Shown here one piece after another: positions 34,093 through 43,780 of a DNA stretch of 64,000 nt. Under the pieces are notes generated by a model. The model did not search any database. It saw nothing but the letters and a program-made list of their open reading frames with translations, and was not told where the DNA came from. This DNA is from Arenibacter hampyeongensis (GTDB taxonomy: Bacteria; Bacteroidota; Bacteroidia; Flavobacteriales; Flavobacteriaceae). Every line of letters begins with the position of its first letter. Positions within the stretch are counted from its first letter, which is position 1. The position numbers and the translations under genes were made by a program. The stretch lies in NCBI RefSeq assembly GCF_002909255.1, contig NZ_PIOB01000005.1, positions 310,001-374,000 on the forward strand, given 5' to 3'.

Positions 34093-35400
34093 ATGAAAAA
34101 ACTAAATAAAACCGACAGAAGAGCTTTCGTAAAGACCTCGGCCAAAACGCTAGCAGCCGGTATGGTCTTCAGCCACTTACCGATATTTTCAAGTGCCAAC
34201 GTAATGGGGCAGGAGATAATTAAATTGGGATTGGTAGGTTGTGGTGGCCGAGGAACCGGAGCTATTTTTCAGGCCTTGACCGCTTCAAAATCCGTACAAC
34301 TGGTGGCTATGGGTGATGTTTTCAAGCATGAGCTCGATAATAGCCTTCAACAGGTAACCACCAAATTTGCCGATCAGGTAGCTGTACCGAAAGAGCGTCA
34401 ATTTTTGGGGTTGGATGCTTTTGAGAAGGTTATTGCGGAGTGTGATGCCGTCATCTTGGCCACCCCGCCGGGATTTCGTCCCCAACATTTTCAACATGCC
34501 ATAGATGCAGGAAAGCATGTGTTTTTGGAAAAACCGTTGGCAGTAGATGGCCCTGGCTATCGTAAAATAATCGAAACGGGAAAAAAGGCGGCAGACAAAA
34601 AGCTAAATGTTGTTGTAGGTCTGCAGTTCCGGTACGAAATTGCCATGAACGAAATGGTAGCAAAAATACATTCAGGGGAAATCGGAGACGTGCTTTCTGC
34701 CGATGTGTATTATAATGTGGGCAAAGCCACCGTACACCCTCGAAAGGAAGGCCAGACAGAGCTGGAGTACCAGATCAGTAACTGGCATTATTTTAATTGG
34801 CTTTGGGGAGGGCAGTTGGCTGGGCAGGCCATACACCAGATCGATGTAATCAACTGGATAAAACAGGGTTACCCCATAAAAGCAAGTGGAATGGGAGGAA
34901 GGGCAATGCTGGAAGGCCCAGATCATGGGGAAATATTTGATCATCATTATGTGGAGTTTGAATATGCCGATGGCTCTAAATTACACGTACAATGTCGACA
35001 AATGGACAATTGCGCCAATCGAATGGGGTTCAATGTTCAAGGTACCAAAGCTAGGGCCGATGAGCGTTATCAGTTTCTCGATAATCGGGGAAATGCGCTT
35101 TGGCGATACCGTGATAGGGACGACCCTTCGTCTTCACAGATTGAACAAGATGTGTTTATCGGCGCGATATTGGGATCCAAACCTTATGTGAACAACGTTG
35201 AATTCGGTGCCGAAAGCAGCATGACCACGATTATGGGCCGTATGGCAATAGAGTCCGGCCAAATCATAGAATTGGATAAGGCCAAGGCCTCCGATCTCGG
35301 TATCGTCCCAGATCCAATGTCATGGGATATGAGAATGTCCAATGCACCCTTGGAAGATGGTAATTATGCCATACCAAAGCCGGGCGTGAGGGTGCTGTAG
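34093..35400 (+). CDS. Tat-exported Gfo/Idh/MocA-family oxidoreductase
   Basis: A 435-residue protein with a twin-arginine signal (DRRAFVKTSAKTLAAGMVFSHL, about 1-37), then a Rossmann domain (IKLGLVGCGGRGTGAIFQAL) and the EKPLAVDGPGYRKI motif with the conserved Lys. VGLQFRYE and AIHQIDVINW follow. Periplasmic members oxidise sugars or polyols with bound NAD(P). It is the last gene of the rightward operon with the Nramp-like carrier, epimerase and aldolase. Confidence 0.9.
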   Translation: MKKLNKTDRRAFVKTSAKTLAAGMVFSHLPIFSSANVMGQEIIKLGLVGCGGRGTGAIFQALTASKSVQLVAMGDVFKHELDNSLQQVTTKFADQVAVPKERQFLGLDAFEKVIAECDAVILATPPGFRPQHFQHAIDAGKHVFLEKPLAVDGPGYRKIIETGKKAADKKLNVVVGLQFRYEIAMNEMVAKIHSGEIGDVLSADVYYNVGKATVHPRKEGQTELEYQISNWHYFNWLWGGQLAGQAIHQIDVINWIKQGYPIKASGMGGRAMLEGPDHGEIFDHHYVEFEYADGSKLHVQCRQMDNCANRMGFNVQGTKARADERYQFLDNRGNALWRYRDRDDPSSSQIEQDVFIGAILGSKPYVNNVEFGAESSMTTIMGRMAIESGQIIELDKAKASDLGIVPDPMSWDMRMSNAPLEDGNYAIPKPGVRVL

Positions 35401-35556
35401 AATGAAAGGATTTGTTTATTGTAGTGCCGAAGAAATCAATAATTTCTAATCAGATATTAAACTTCATTTTGAAGCATCTACTGAAAGAAGCGGCGGGGAT
35501 ATTAGTGTCATATGCGTTAATCCTAATGGTAGAATCATTAAGGGCATTACTTAAAA

Positions 35557-37608
35557 TTAATCATCCGCCCATTGAGATACTTTTTGAATTGATTTGTAGG
35601 CATCAGGCCTATCCAAATTCATATAAAGTTCTTCGATCCACTCGTAGGTTTTAGGCCGATTGCCGATAACAACCAATTCATTGGGAAATTGCAAACCAGC
35701 CACTTGCGGTAGATCGGTCACTCTCAAACAATTGAGCATTTCTATGGCTTCGCCCTTGCCAGTTGGGTCGCTGGGCACATTCTGGGTCGCTGGGGGGTCT
35801 TTAAGCAAAAGTGATTTTATGTTACCGTCCAACATGGCGACATATGGGGCAATAGCCGCCATTTCGTCCTGCGCTAGAATACTAATGTTGTTGGTATCCA
35901 CACCTGGGATGCTTCGCAAGGCTTCCAAACAGCGAAGCACGTCATAGACACGCATTGATGCGATGGTTCTTCCCGTCCAAGCTGCTGCCCTCCGGATATG
36001 CCATTGTTGTGATGCGGACCAGCCCGTGTCCCCGATGCCCCGTGCCTCGAAATAGGCAACGATCATTTTTTCGTCCAGACCACTGGCCAATCCTTCCGAT
36101 GCATAACGTTCTTCATTAGGGTTTTTCAAGACCAAAAGAAGCGGTTGATCCTTATCCCTCCGTTGCCCTATTTGCATCGAAACCTTCAAACGCCATCCTT
36201 CCTCGGAAACAAAGCTGTAGTCCTTTCGTTCATCTCCCGACTTACTCGAAGACCTAAAATCCAATCGCATATCCAGCGGTCCGGGTTCGTCGGGAAATGC
36301 ACCAAACGTTTTTTCCTTCAAAAAAAACTTAACCCTGTTTCTATAGGAATCCAGTTGTTCTACCGTTTTAATTTCTGGCGGTGAGGCCAACTCCACAAAT
36401 GAATTTTGGATAGTTTTCGTTTTATCGTCTTTTGGCACACCATTTACATATACTTTTAGTTCTTCCTCCGACAGTTCCTTGGTGGTGTCAATATTAATAA
36501 GGGCTTCCGGTTTTGCCTTCTTTCCTTTTAATTCTTTTATAAAGAATGATAAAATTTCTGGTCGCAGTTCTTCCTTCGATCCATAACTATGTCCCCCAGT
36601 CGCATCTTTCATAATCAGATTTTCTGGCTTTCCGTAAAAGGAATAAATGGGTTTTGTTTTATTGAACAGCGTATGGACTGCCTCGATGGAGTAGTATAGG
36701 TCACGGTTTGGTTGTGCAATCATAAATGGTCGTGGTGCAATCAATGCACCGATGTCGGAGAAGTCGATGCCATAGGTATTGATCGGCATCATACAGTCGC
36801 AATGATCATCGATTGTTTTTTGAGCTATTTGGCCTTCAAGCGAACTTGCGCCTGCCACGGCCGCAGCAGCTTTTATTCGTGGATCGGCAGCTGGTAAATA
36901 CCAGCTTTGGGAGCCACCTCCAGAAATGCCGGTTACGCCCAGATTATTTTTATCTACTTCCGGCATTGCGGACAATAGATCTAAGCCTCTAATGCCGTTC
37001 CATACTTCCACCCCCGCAGGATTGTAGCCTCTGCTATACCAATGGAACCATCCGTTCGATTCTTGCCCTAAATGTTCACCTTCTACTTCTCCTCTTTGAA
37101 TGGTTTCGATAATCATGCACACAAAGCCGTTTTCAGCGAAATTCTTGGCATGTGCTTGATAGTTGTATTTTTGGGAATGGGCATGGCCACTAACATACAA
37201 AATGGCGGGCACTGGTTTTTTGATTCCATTGGGAATATAGAGGTTGGCGGGCACATATAGACCGGGCAAAGATTCGTAGTATAGCTTTTCGATCCGGTAT
37301 CCCTTTTTTTGAATGCTTCCTGTTTTGGTTACATTTAAGGGAGACCTTTTTCCTTGAAGGGGCTTTCCCTGTAGCCCTAACATCTCAATAAATTGTTGGT
37401 GCCTCTCCTCGCGGACAGCCTCCCAGTCCTTCAAATTTTTAATATCATTTAAGGAATTACGGGTAATATTGCTGGCCACCTTACACAGATGTTGACGAAT
37501 GTTATTTGGTTGATCAAAGTTAGGATCAACTGTAAGCCCAAAAGATTGAGGGAATGTCAACATTGAACAAAATGCAGAAAGAAGGATTACAATAGATTGA
37601 CTTTTCAT
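35557..37608 (-). CDS. Exported two-domain acetylxylan-esterase-like hydrolase
   Basis: A 683-residue protein with signal peptide (about 1-24). The first half is an alpha/beta hydrolase: PAILYVSGHAHSQ, nucleophile elbow GVTGISGGGSQSW, PRPFMIAQPNRD acid region and GGHSYG catalytic His. The second half is a related but decayed hydrolase domain (DQPLLLVLKNPNEE, NISILAQDEMAAIAPY) in which the elbow serine is replaced. It resembles AXE1/dipeptidyl-peptidase-like esterases that deacetylate plant or algal glycans. It converges with the Gfo/Idh operon and may act on the same substrate. Confidence 0.8.
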   Translation of the reverse strand: MKSQSIVILLSAFCSMLTFPQSFGLTVDPNFDQPNNIRQHLCKVASNITRNSLNDIKNLKDWEAVREERHQQFIEMLGLQGKPLQGKRSPLNVTKTGSIQKKGYRIEKLYYESLPGLYVPANLYIPNGIKKPVPAILYVSGHAHSQKYNYQAHAKNFAENGFVCMIIETIQRGEVEGEHLGQESNGWFHWYSRGYNPAGVEVWNGIRGLDLLSAMPEVDKNNLGVTGISGGGSQSWYLPAADPRIKAAAAVAGASSLEGQIAQKTIDDHCDCMMPINTYGIDFSDIGALIAPRPFMIAQPNRDLYYSIEAVHTLFNKTKPIYSFYGKPENLIMKDATGGHSYGSKEELRPEILSFFIKELKGKKAKPEALINIDTTKELSEEELKVYVNGVPKDDKTKTIQNSFVELASPPEIKTVEQLDSYRNRVKFFLKEKTFGAFPDEPGPLDMRLDFRSSSKSGDERKDYSFVSEEGWRLKVSMQIGQRRDKDQPLLLVLKNPNEERYASEGLASGLDEKMIVAYFEARGIGDTGWSASQQWHIRRAAAWTGRTIASMRVYDVLRCLEALRSIPGVDTNNISILAQDEMAAIAPYVAMLDGNIKSLLLKDPPATQNVPSDPTGKGEAIEMLNCLRVTDLPQVAGLQFPNELVVIGNRPKTYEWIEELYMNLDRPDAYKSIQKVSQWADD

Positions 37609-37820
37609 TGAATTGTGTTTTTACTTTTTTAACCTAAACTGCTGCATCCATCCACTCTAGATTCACGATTTCTGCTACTGACTAGATTTGTTGTAGTTTT
37701 TTATTTCAATACACTTTACTTACAATATATAAAAATATACTACCAAATGAATTTGAATAAGATGTCTAAAAAGTTGTAAATCAAAAAGAAACAACCTGGA
37801 AATCCTTGGGTATGGAAATT

Positions 37821-38441
37821 TTAAAACAATAGGTTTAAGTTAGTGCCGGTAAGATTTTGGACATTGGCAGTTATTTTTTCAATGGGCCAGTCCCACCATT
37901 GCTGTTCCAATAATTTGGCAATGTCCCCTTCTGAAAAACGTTTGCGGATCAATTTGGACGGATTGCCCCCAACTATACTATAGGGCTCTACATCCTTTAC
38001 CACCTTGGTGTTGCTGGCTATAATTGCTCCATCGCCAATTGTAATTCCCGGCATAATGGTGGCTTTGTAGCCAATCCAAACGTCATTGCCTATAACTGTG
38101 TTTCCTTTGGAAGGGTAGCTTTTTCCATCCATCGCATGTTTCCAATCCTTGCCAAAAATGGCGAATGGGTAAGAGGAAATTGAACTGCTCAAATGGTTGG
38201 CCCCGTTCATAATAAAGGTTACATCTGAGGCAATCATACAGAATTTTCCAATAATAAGCTTGTCACCAACAAAGTCGAAATGGTATTTGACGTTTCTCTC
38301 AAAATTGGACACATCCTCAAAATCATCGTAATAGGTATAATCACCTACTACAATATTAGGGCTCTTCACAATATTCTTTAAAAAGCAGAGTCGATCGTAA
38401 TTTTCCAATGGAAATGGATCGTTTTTATCAGGTGCGTTCAT
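37821..38441 (-). CDS. Vat-like hexapeptide O-acetyltransferase
   Basis: A 206-residue left-handed beta-helix acetyltransferase. FIMNGANHLSSSISSYPFAIFGKDWKH (catalytic His in NGANH), VIGNDVWIGYKATIMPGITIGDGAIIASNTKVVKDVEPYSIVGGNP and the WWDWP tail match streptogramin-A acetyltransferases (Vat) and the related CatB-like xenobiotic acetyltransferases. Native members acetylate streptogramin A or similar hydroxyl compounds using acetyl-CoA. Host chromosomal copies exist in environmental bacteria, so real resistance is not proven. It is a lone gene with gaps of 212 bp and 409 bp either side. Confidence 0.87.
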   Translation of the reverse strand: MNAPDKNDPFPLENYDRLCFLKNIVKSPNIVVGDYTYYDDFEDVSNFERNVKYHFDFVGDKLIIGKFCMIASDVTFIMNGANHLSSSISSYPFAIFGKDWKHAMDGKSYPSKGNTVIGNDVWIGYKATIMPGITIGDGAIIASNTKVVKDVEPYSIVGGNPSKLIRKRFSEGDIAKLLEQQWWDWPIEKITANVQNLTGTNLNLLF

Positions 38442-38850
38442 AACATTAAAAATTTGATAAATAACTAATTAAAATACCTACCGTAAAACTGAAAAGGGAA
38501 TGCTGAAATGATAGTTTTTTAATTTGAAATAATTTCCATATCCACAAATTAAGCCAATTGAAGCGATTACGAAAGAGTCCATAAATTCGGAAGTTGACAA
38601 GAATGATCCTTGTTATTACAAATATATTAAAAAGTAAAGTTTCAAAAACAAAATGCCCAAACGGTATTATAAGGGTAAAAATTCTTTTTGTTTTGGGAAA
38701 TAATCTAAGTGCGAACTACAAAATTAATCCATGGAAAACCAAAGTACAGTTAACTTCTTTTTTAAAACTAATACCGAAAATGGTTTTTATAAATTATTGT
38801 ATTTTTGATTTGATTCCCAATTTATATAAACCGCTTAAGATTTTTTTCCA
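38442..38850. other. Noncoding gap
   Basis: AT-rich. A plus-strand ORF from 38594 runs into the next gene in another frame and lacks any family likeness. I see no RNA gene. Confidence 0.5.
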
Positions 38851-41184
38851 ATGTCTAGCAAAAAAAACCGCCGTATCGTCGCTATAATGTTTACGGACAT
38901 TGTTGGTTATTCGGCCTTAATGCAAAGGGATGAAAATGCTGCGGTGAAAATGCGGACACTGCATAGGCAAGAGTTTAAAAAAAATCATGAGGTTCATCAT
39001 GGGGATATCCTTCAGTATTATGGGGATGGAACACTAAGTGTTTTTGCAAGTGGATTGGAGGCTGTGGAATGTGCTATAGATATTCAAATGGCATTACAGA
39101 AGGAAAACCTGGTACCACTTCGAATTGGGCTGCATATAGGAGATATTGTTTTTGATGGAACGGAAGTTTATGGCGACGGAGTAAATTTAGCCTCACGCAT
39201 AGAGAGTTTAGGGGTTGCAGGTTCAATACTTCTGTCCGGTAAACTGAACGACGAACTTAAAAATCACCCACACGTATTAACCGAGTCCCTTGGGAAGGTT
39301 AAGTTGAAGAATATCTCAAAACCTGTTGAAGTCTTTGCCGTAACCAACAAAGGAATAAAAATTCCTGAAAGTTTTGAACTAAAGGGCATTCCCCAAAAGG
39401 AGGCAAAATCAGTTGCCGTGCTTCCATTTGTGAATATGAGTTCCAACACTGATAACGAATATTTCAGTGACGGAATGACAGAGGAAATCATTAATGCCCT
39501 GGCAAAAATTAAGGGGCTAAAAGTGACCTCGAGAACGTCTTCATTTCACTTTAAAAATGTTAATCTTCCTATTTCACGTATAGGTAAGGAACTTAATGTA
39601 TCCACTATTTTGGAGGGAAGCGTGCGTTTATCGGGCACTAAAATGCGGATAACTGCCCAGCTGATCGATGTAAAGGACGATTATCATTTTTGGTCCGAAA
39701 CTTTTGATCGGCCCTTGGAAGATGTCTTTGCCGTTCAAGATGAAATCAGCCTTCTTATTGCGGAAAGGCTTAGGGAACATATAGGCCATTTTGAAATTGA
39801 AGAACAACTGGTCCAAGACCAAGAAATACCGGTCGATGTTTATCAAGGCTATTTAAAAAGTAGGTATCATATTCTAAAGATGGGCAAGTCAGATATTGAA
39901 ACAGGGATTTCAATATTGGAAAATATTATAGTGGATTGGCCCAATTTTGCACTGGCCCATTTAGGGATGCATCTGGCGTATACCCTTTTGGGAACAATAG
40001 GATTGGTTCCTTTACCTGAAGCCTTTGCCAAAGGTCAGCCTTTTCTGGACAAGGCTATGGAATTGGATGAAAACTTGCCCGAATGTCAATTACACCTTTC
40101 CTATGCCTCCTTGATTCAAAAATGGGACCTACAAGGAACCTATCGGCATTTGAACAAAGTGTATGAAGCTGGTCCCATAGTTGAGTATTATCCAAGTATG
40201 GCATCAACCTTGGTAGCCGAAGGCAGATTTGCAGCGGCAAGAACATATATTGAAACGGCCATTCAGCTTGATCCTTTTTCCTCCGTTAATTATCACCTCA
40301 AAGGGTTTATTGATTACTGCGAAGAAAAATATGATAGGGCCATTACTAGTTTTGAAAAGGCTGTAGAGCTCAAATCGGATTTTAAAACCTCCACTTTGTA
40401 TTGGGGACAGGCACTTTTGTTAATGGGAAAAGGCGAGGAAGGATTGGCCTTTTTTGAGAAACTTCCTCAGGATGAAACCGAAGATGTGATGAGGTTGGGA
40501 GGAACAACCATGGCTTATGCTGTTATGGGGAAGAAAGAGCAAGCTGAAAAGGAAATTGCTAAACTGGAAGCTGCTTTGGAAACGGATCTAATGGGTAGGG
40601 CATTAAACTTGCTCATTCTATGTAATGCACTTTTGGGCAGGACATCGGAAACTTTTGAGTTAATAGAAAAGGGTATTGCCAATAGATTACCAATGATGAT
40701 CTACCTATTTGTGGAGCCAATACTTAAGCCCTTTCATGGCATGTCACGTTTCCAGGTACTTAGAAGGGAAGTTTTGGGGGAGGGTAGTCAATTTGAGACA
40801 AGTAAAAGGAAGTATCAAAAATCCCTGATCAATAAAACACAGATCAAGAAATATAAAAATCAATTGGATTTGCTGATGTTGGACGAACAGCCTTACCTGG
40901 ATCCCAGCCTCACTCTTAAGGCTTTGGCTGAAATGATGGAAATTCCTTCCAATCATTTATCCCAGCTGCTGAATGAGGGATATGGAAAGAACTTTGCGGA
41001 TTTTGTTAATACCTACCGATTGGAAACCTTTAAAGCCAAAGTAGCGGACCCCTCCCAAAGAAACCTCACCATTCTGGCTCTGGCATACGATAGTGGTTTT
41101 AATTCCAAGACCGTATTCAATACCTTTTTTAAAAAGACGATGGGCACAACTCCTAGGGCCTATTGGAAAAAAACTGTCGCTTAA
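38851..41184 (+). CDS. Class III nucleotide cyclase fused to TolB-N-like, TPR and AraC-type HTH domains
   Basis: A 777-residue protein. Cyclase domain 1-165: metal Asp16 (FTDI) and Asp59 (YYGDG) plus Asn112/Arg116 (VNLASR) are all kept, but the lysine expected four residues before Asp59 is Gln55, so nucleotide choice is uncertain. Residues about 185-310 are the FlgO/TolB-N-like domain (KSVAVLPFVNMSSNTDNEYFSDGMTEEI). TPR repeats fill about 335-630. The C-terminus (675-777) is an AraC-type HTH (LTLKALAEMMEIPSNHLSQLL, LTILALAYDSGFNSKTVFNTFFKKTMGTTP). A cyclase output thus sits on a DNA-binding protein. Confidence 0.88.
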   Translation: MSSKKNRRIVAIMFTDIVGYSALMQRDENAAVKMRTLHRQEFKKNHEVHHGDILQYYGDGTLSVFASGLEAVECAIDIQMALQKENLVPLRIGLHIGDIVFDGTEVYGDGVNLASRIESLGVAGSILLSGKLNDELKNHPHVLTESLGKVKLKNISKPVEVFAVTNKGIKIPESFELKGIPQKEAKSVAVLPFVNMSSNTDNEYFSDGMTEEIINALAKIKGLKVTSRTSSFHFKNVNLPISRIGKELNVSTILEGSVRLSGTKMRITAQLIDVKDDYHFWSETFDRPLEDVFAVQDEISLLIAERLREHIGHFEIEEQLVQDQEIPVDVYQGYLKSRYHILKMGKSDIETGISILENIIVDWPNFALAHLGMHLAYTLLGTIGLVPLPEAFAKGQPFLDKAMELDENLPECQLHLSYASLIQKWDLQGTYRHLNKVYEAGPIVEYYPSMASTLVAEGRFAAARTYIETAIQLDPFSSVNYHLKGFIDYCEEKYDRAITSFEKAVELKSDFKTSTLYWGQALLLMGKGEEGLAFFEKLPQDETEDVMRLGGTTMAYAVMGKKEQAEKEIAKLEAALETDLMGRALNLLILCNALLGRTSETFELIEKGIANRLPMMIYLFVEPILKPFHGMSRFQVLRREVLGEGSQFETSKRKYQKSLINKTQIKKYKNQLDLLMLDEQPYLDPSLTLKALAEMMEIPSNHLSQLLNEGYGKNFADFVNTYRLETFKAKVADPSQRNLTILALAYDSGFNSKTVFNTFFKKTMGTTPRAYWKKTVA

Positions 41185-41631
41185 AAGGTTCCGATTTCCA
41201 AACCCGAACGACTAGTAACCCCTTTTCTTTCATCTTTGTCACAAATAAAACCCATTTATCGCCAGAAGAATTTTGGGTTTTAAGACAAAAATGCCATCAA
41301 TTAAATTTTATGTTAATATGAACGGAACATATATCATAGGGGTAGTAATCCAATTAGCAATCCTGATTACCATTTTATTTACTTCATGCTAGTGTGGATT
41401 CGGATTTCGTCGAAAGCCGTGAATTGGACATTCCAGTTTCGAGTTTTGAAGCAAGATTGAGATTCTCCAAGTCAACAATTGTGATGGGGGCATACAGCAG
41501 GGTGTATTCTCTAGAATTGGTAGTATCTGATATATCAATAATTATAATGTAGACACATAGTGATAGTGTGAAGGAAATGTAAACAAAAATAGATTTAGAA
41601 GTTCGTATGTAAACCATAAAAAAAATAAAAA
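41185..41631. other. Intergenic gap with one tiny candidate ORF
   Basis: The only possible coding signal is 41291-41392 (33 codons, MPSIKFYVNMNGTYIIGVVI then QLAILITILFTSC), a single hydrophobic helix ending in Cys. It has no clear ribosome-binding site or family, so I call it possible only. The rest shows nothing recognisable. Confidence 0.35.
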
Positions 41632-42603
41632 ATGAAAGCAATCATAATTACTAAGTACGGCTCTCCCGACGTTTTAAAAGTTAAGGAAATATCGAAACCC
41701 CAACCCAAGGATAATGAAATCTTGATAAAGGTAAAGGCGGCCGGTGTAACCACCGCAGATACGATGATGCGGATGGGGAGTCCGTGGTACGGCAGACTTT
41801 TTATTGGTTTAACAAAGCCTAAGTATCCTATAGCTGGCACCGGATTCTCCGGGATAATTGAATCTATTGGTGAAAAGGTCAGTCTCTTTAAAAAGGGAGA
41901 TCATGTCTTTGGCGAATCGGTATTTGGACAGGGCAGCAATGCAGAATACCTATGCATGCCGGAGGATGGATTGCTAAATATAAAGCCCTATGTAATATCC
42001 TTCGAGGAGGCCGCAACCATTTGTGATGGGCCATTGACTTCCTGGAATTTTTTGAATGAGGTAGCCAAAGTGAAAAGTGGTCAAAAAGTGCTTATAAATG
42101 GTGCTTCTGGAAGTTTGGGTACGGCTGCGATACAGTTGGCCAAATATTATGGTGCGGAGGTGACAGCTGTTTGTAGTACTTCCAATTTGGAGATGGTAAA
42201 GTCTCTTAGGACTGATTACGTTATAGATTATACCAAAACAAACTTCACAAAAACGGGGAATTGTTACGATATTGTTTTTGATACTGTGGGTAAGAGTTCG
42301 TTTTCTGAATGTAAACGAATACTGTCGAAAAACGGTATATACCTTTCACCAGTACTTGGTTTTCCATTACTATTTCAGATGTTATGGACTGCTATATTTG
42401 GCAGTAAAAAGGCAAAATTTTCAGCCACTGGTCTTTTGGCGGTTCCAAAACTTCGTGCAATGCTAACGGACCTTGTCGGACTTTTGGAAGACAATCTATT
42501 GAAGGTGGTCATTGACCAATATTATTCCTTGGACGAAGTTCCAGCTGCACATAGGTATGTTGATACAGGACATAAAAAAGGTAATGTGGTTATAAAGCTA
42601 TAG
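41632..42603 (+). CDS. Zinc-free MDR alcohol dehydrogenase/quinone reductase-like
   Basis: A 323-residue medium-chain reductase. Evidence: MKAIIITKYGSPDVLKV start, IAGTGFSGIIESIGEKVSLFKKGDHVFG, cofactor loop VLINGASGSLGTAAIQLAKYYGAEVTAV, and the end KGNVVIKL. The zinc-ligand cysteines of true alcohol dehydrogenases are absent, so a QOR- or enoyl-reductase-type NADPH reaction is expected. No operon partner is close. Confidence 0.88.
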   Translation: MKAIIITKYGSPDVLKVKEISKPQPKDNEILIKVKAAGVTTADTMMRMGSPWYGRLFIGLTKPKYPIAGTGFSGIIESIGEKVSLFKKGDHVFGESVFGQGSNAEYLCMPEDGLLNIKPYVISFEEAATICDGPLTSWNFLNEVAKVKSGQKVLINGASGSLGTAAIQLAKYYGAEVTAVCSTSNLEMVKSLRTDYVIDYTKTNFTKTGNCYDIVFDTVGKSSFSECKRILSKNGIYLSPVLGFPLLFQMLWTAIFGSKKAKFSATGLLAVPKLRAMLTDLVGLLEDNLLKVVIDQYYSLDEVPAAHRYVDTGHKKGNVVIKL

Positions 42604-43016
42604 GAAGCGGTGACTTTCAATTTTTCTCCGGGCTTGGGCGTTTTTATAGTATAAATAGCAGCATACTTTTTAAAAGTCATTTTTTAGGTTTAAAGGTCCC
42701 CATGGGCATTGGCCACTAAAAAATCCATTAACGTTTCTACTAAATTAATGGTCATTAAGGATTGTATTTTTTGGGCATTTAAAAAAGTGGATTATATCAT
42801 TTTCAGTTGGTTGTTAAGCCAAATCTACATTTTATCCAAGGTTTGTTAGCGTTGAACGTTGATATTTTGAAACTCGATCAATCTACACTAACTTTAGGTT
42901 AAGGTACGTGCCATTATAATGCACATCCAAAATTTAAACCAAGGAATACCCAATCAAAATTAGATACCTCTCCAGTGTTATGGTGATGACTATGGAAAAC
43001 AATAAAAAATAAAGTG
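42604..43016. other. Noncoding gap
   Basis: About 410 bp without a supportable gene, repeat or RNA that I can see. Confidence 0.5.
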
Positions 43017-43112
43017 ATGAAAAAGAAATTTAATTTAATTGACCTTGTATTGACATTTAGCGGAGCCTTTGCGGTTATTGTATTGGTATTGGTAGTTTCC
43101 AAGTTTGTATAG
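43017..43112 (+). CDS. Possible small single-helix membrane peptide
   Basis: Thirty-one codons: MKKKFNLIDLVLTFSGAFAV then IVLVLVVSKFV. A basic start is followed by a hydrophobic helix. A second small membrane protein gene follows at 43245 on the same strand. The length makes this tentative; no family is known to me. Confidence 0.4.
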   Translation: MKKKFNLIDLVLTFSGAFAVIVLVLVVSKFV

Positions 43113-43244
43113 TAGCGCTTGTTGTTAAGATGTTCAGGTCATAGGAAAGTTTCTTATAGTTAAGGGTCCATGGATGCTATTTTTTACGTAAATATATTGT
43201 TGTGTCCAAATGGATTATTTTATTGTTTAAACTAAATTCGGAAT

Positions 43245-43529
43245 ATGTCTAAAACATCCGCCCGTTGGTTAATGGTATTGGGTTTTGTTATAGTTGCTTT
43301 TGTGGTCGGTATTTACTTGCAGGATTTAAAGCATCAGGAAAGTACTAAGGCCGCATGGAAAGCCAATAGGTTTAATGTGGCTAGATTTAATAAGATAATG
43401 AGGTATGCTGGTGATATGAATTCCCATAATTGGTCCTCTATGAGGGACAGCATTGGTGGTCAACTGGATAGTTTAATGATTTTGAGATTTAGAAAAGAAG
43501 TGGACAGCATAAAAAAAACCAAAAAATAG
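43245..43529 (+). CDS. Small membrane-anchored protein of unknown function
   Basis: Ninety-four residues: one TM helix (about 8-26, WLMVLGFVIVAFVVGIYL) and a charged helical remainder (KAAWKANRFNVARFNKIMRYA). I do not recognise a domain. It is followed after 2 nt by a long stem-loop and then a strong terminator, so it is the end of a transcription unit, which supports it being real. Confidence 0.6.
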   Translation: MSKTSARWLMVLGFVIVAFVVGIYLQDLKHQESTKAAWKANRFNVARFNKIMRYAGDMNSHNWSSMRDSIGGQLDSLMILRFRKEVDSIKKTKK

Positions 43530-43531
43530 AA

Positions 43532-43630
43532 TTCCCTGCCAAATCAGTCCAAGTTGTTATTTATATCATGGACTGGCAAATACAGCAGGGAAATTATTAG
43601 TATAAGCAACCTAAGATGGTTGCTTTTTTT
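43532..43630 (+). terminator. Nested stem-loop and terminator
   Basis: TTCCCTGC (43532-43539) pairs with GCAGGGAA (43585-43592) and encloses CAGTCCA (43545-43551) with TGGACTG (43569-43575). A typical terminator follows: AAGCAACC, loop, GGTTGCTT and a T run (43604-43630). The first element may be an mRNA 3' structure. Confidence 0.7.
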
Positions 43631-43780
43631 TGTGAATAACAGTATCAAATGGTATTGCATTTTTAAATTGAATAGTTAACTTAGAAGAAAATAAATGTAA
43701 TAGGTATAAAATTATGTTGAGAACTGTAAACCTCACAATTACCATAAAATTGGCGTTCAGAAAAATATTAATTTGCTGCT

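Noticed and set aside
35412..35654. 80-residue ORF between the Gfo/Idh and esterase genes
   Set aside because: Overlaps the end of the esterase gene on the other strand and lacks any domain or start signal.
38594..38887. 97-residue ORF before the cyclase gene
   Set aside because: Overlaps the cyclase start in another frame, is Lys/Asn/Ile rich from AT-rich DNA and matches nothing.
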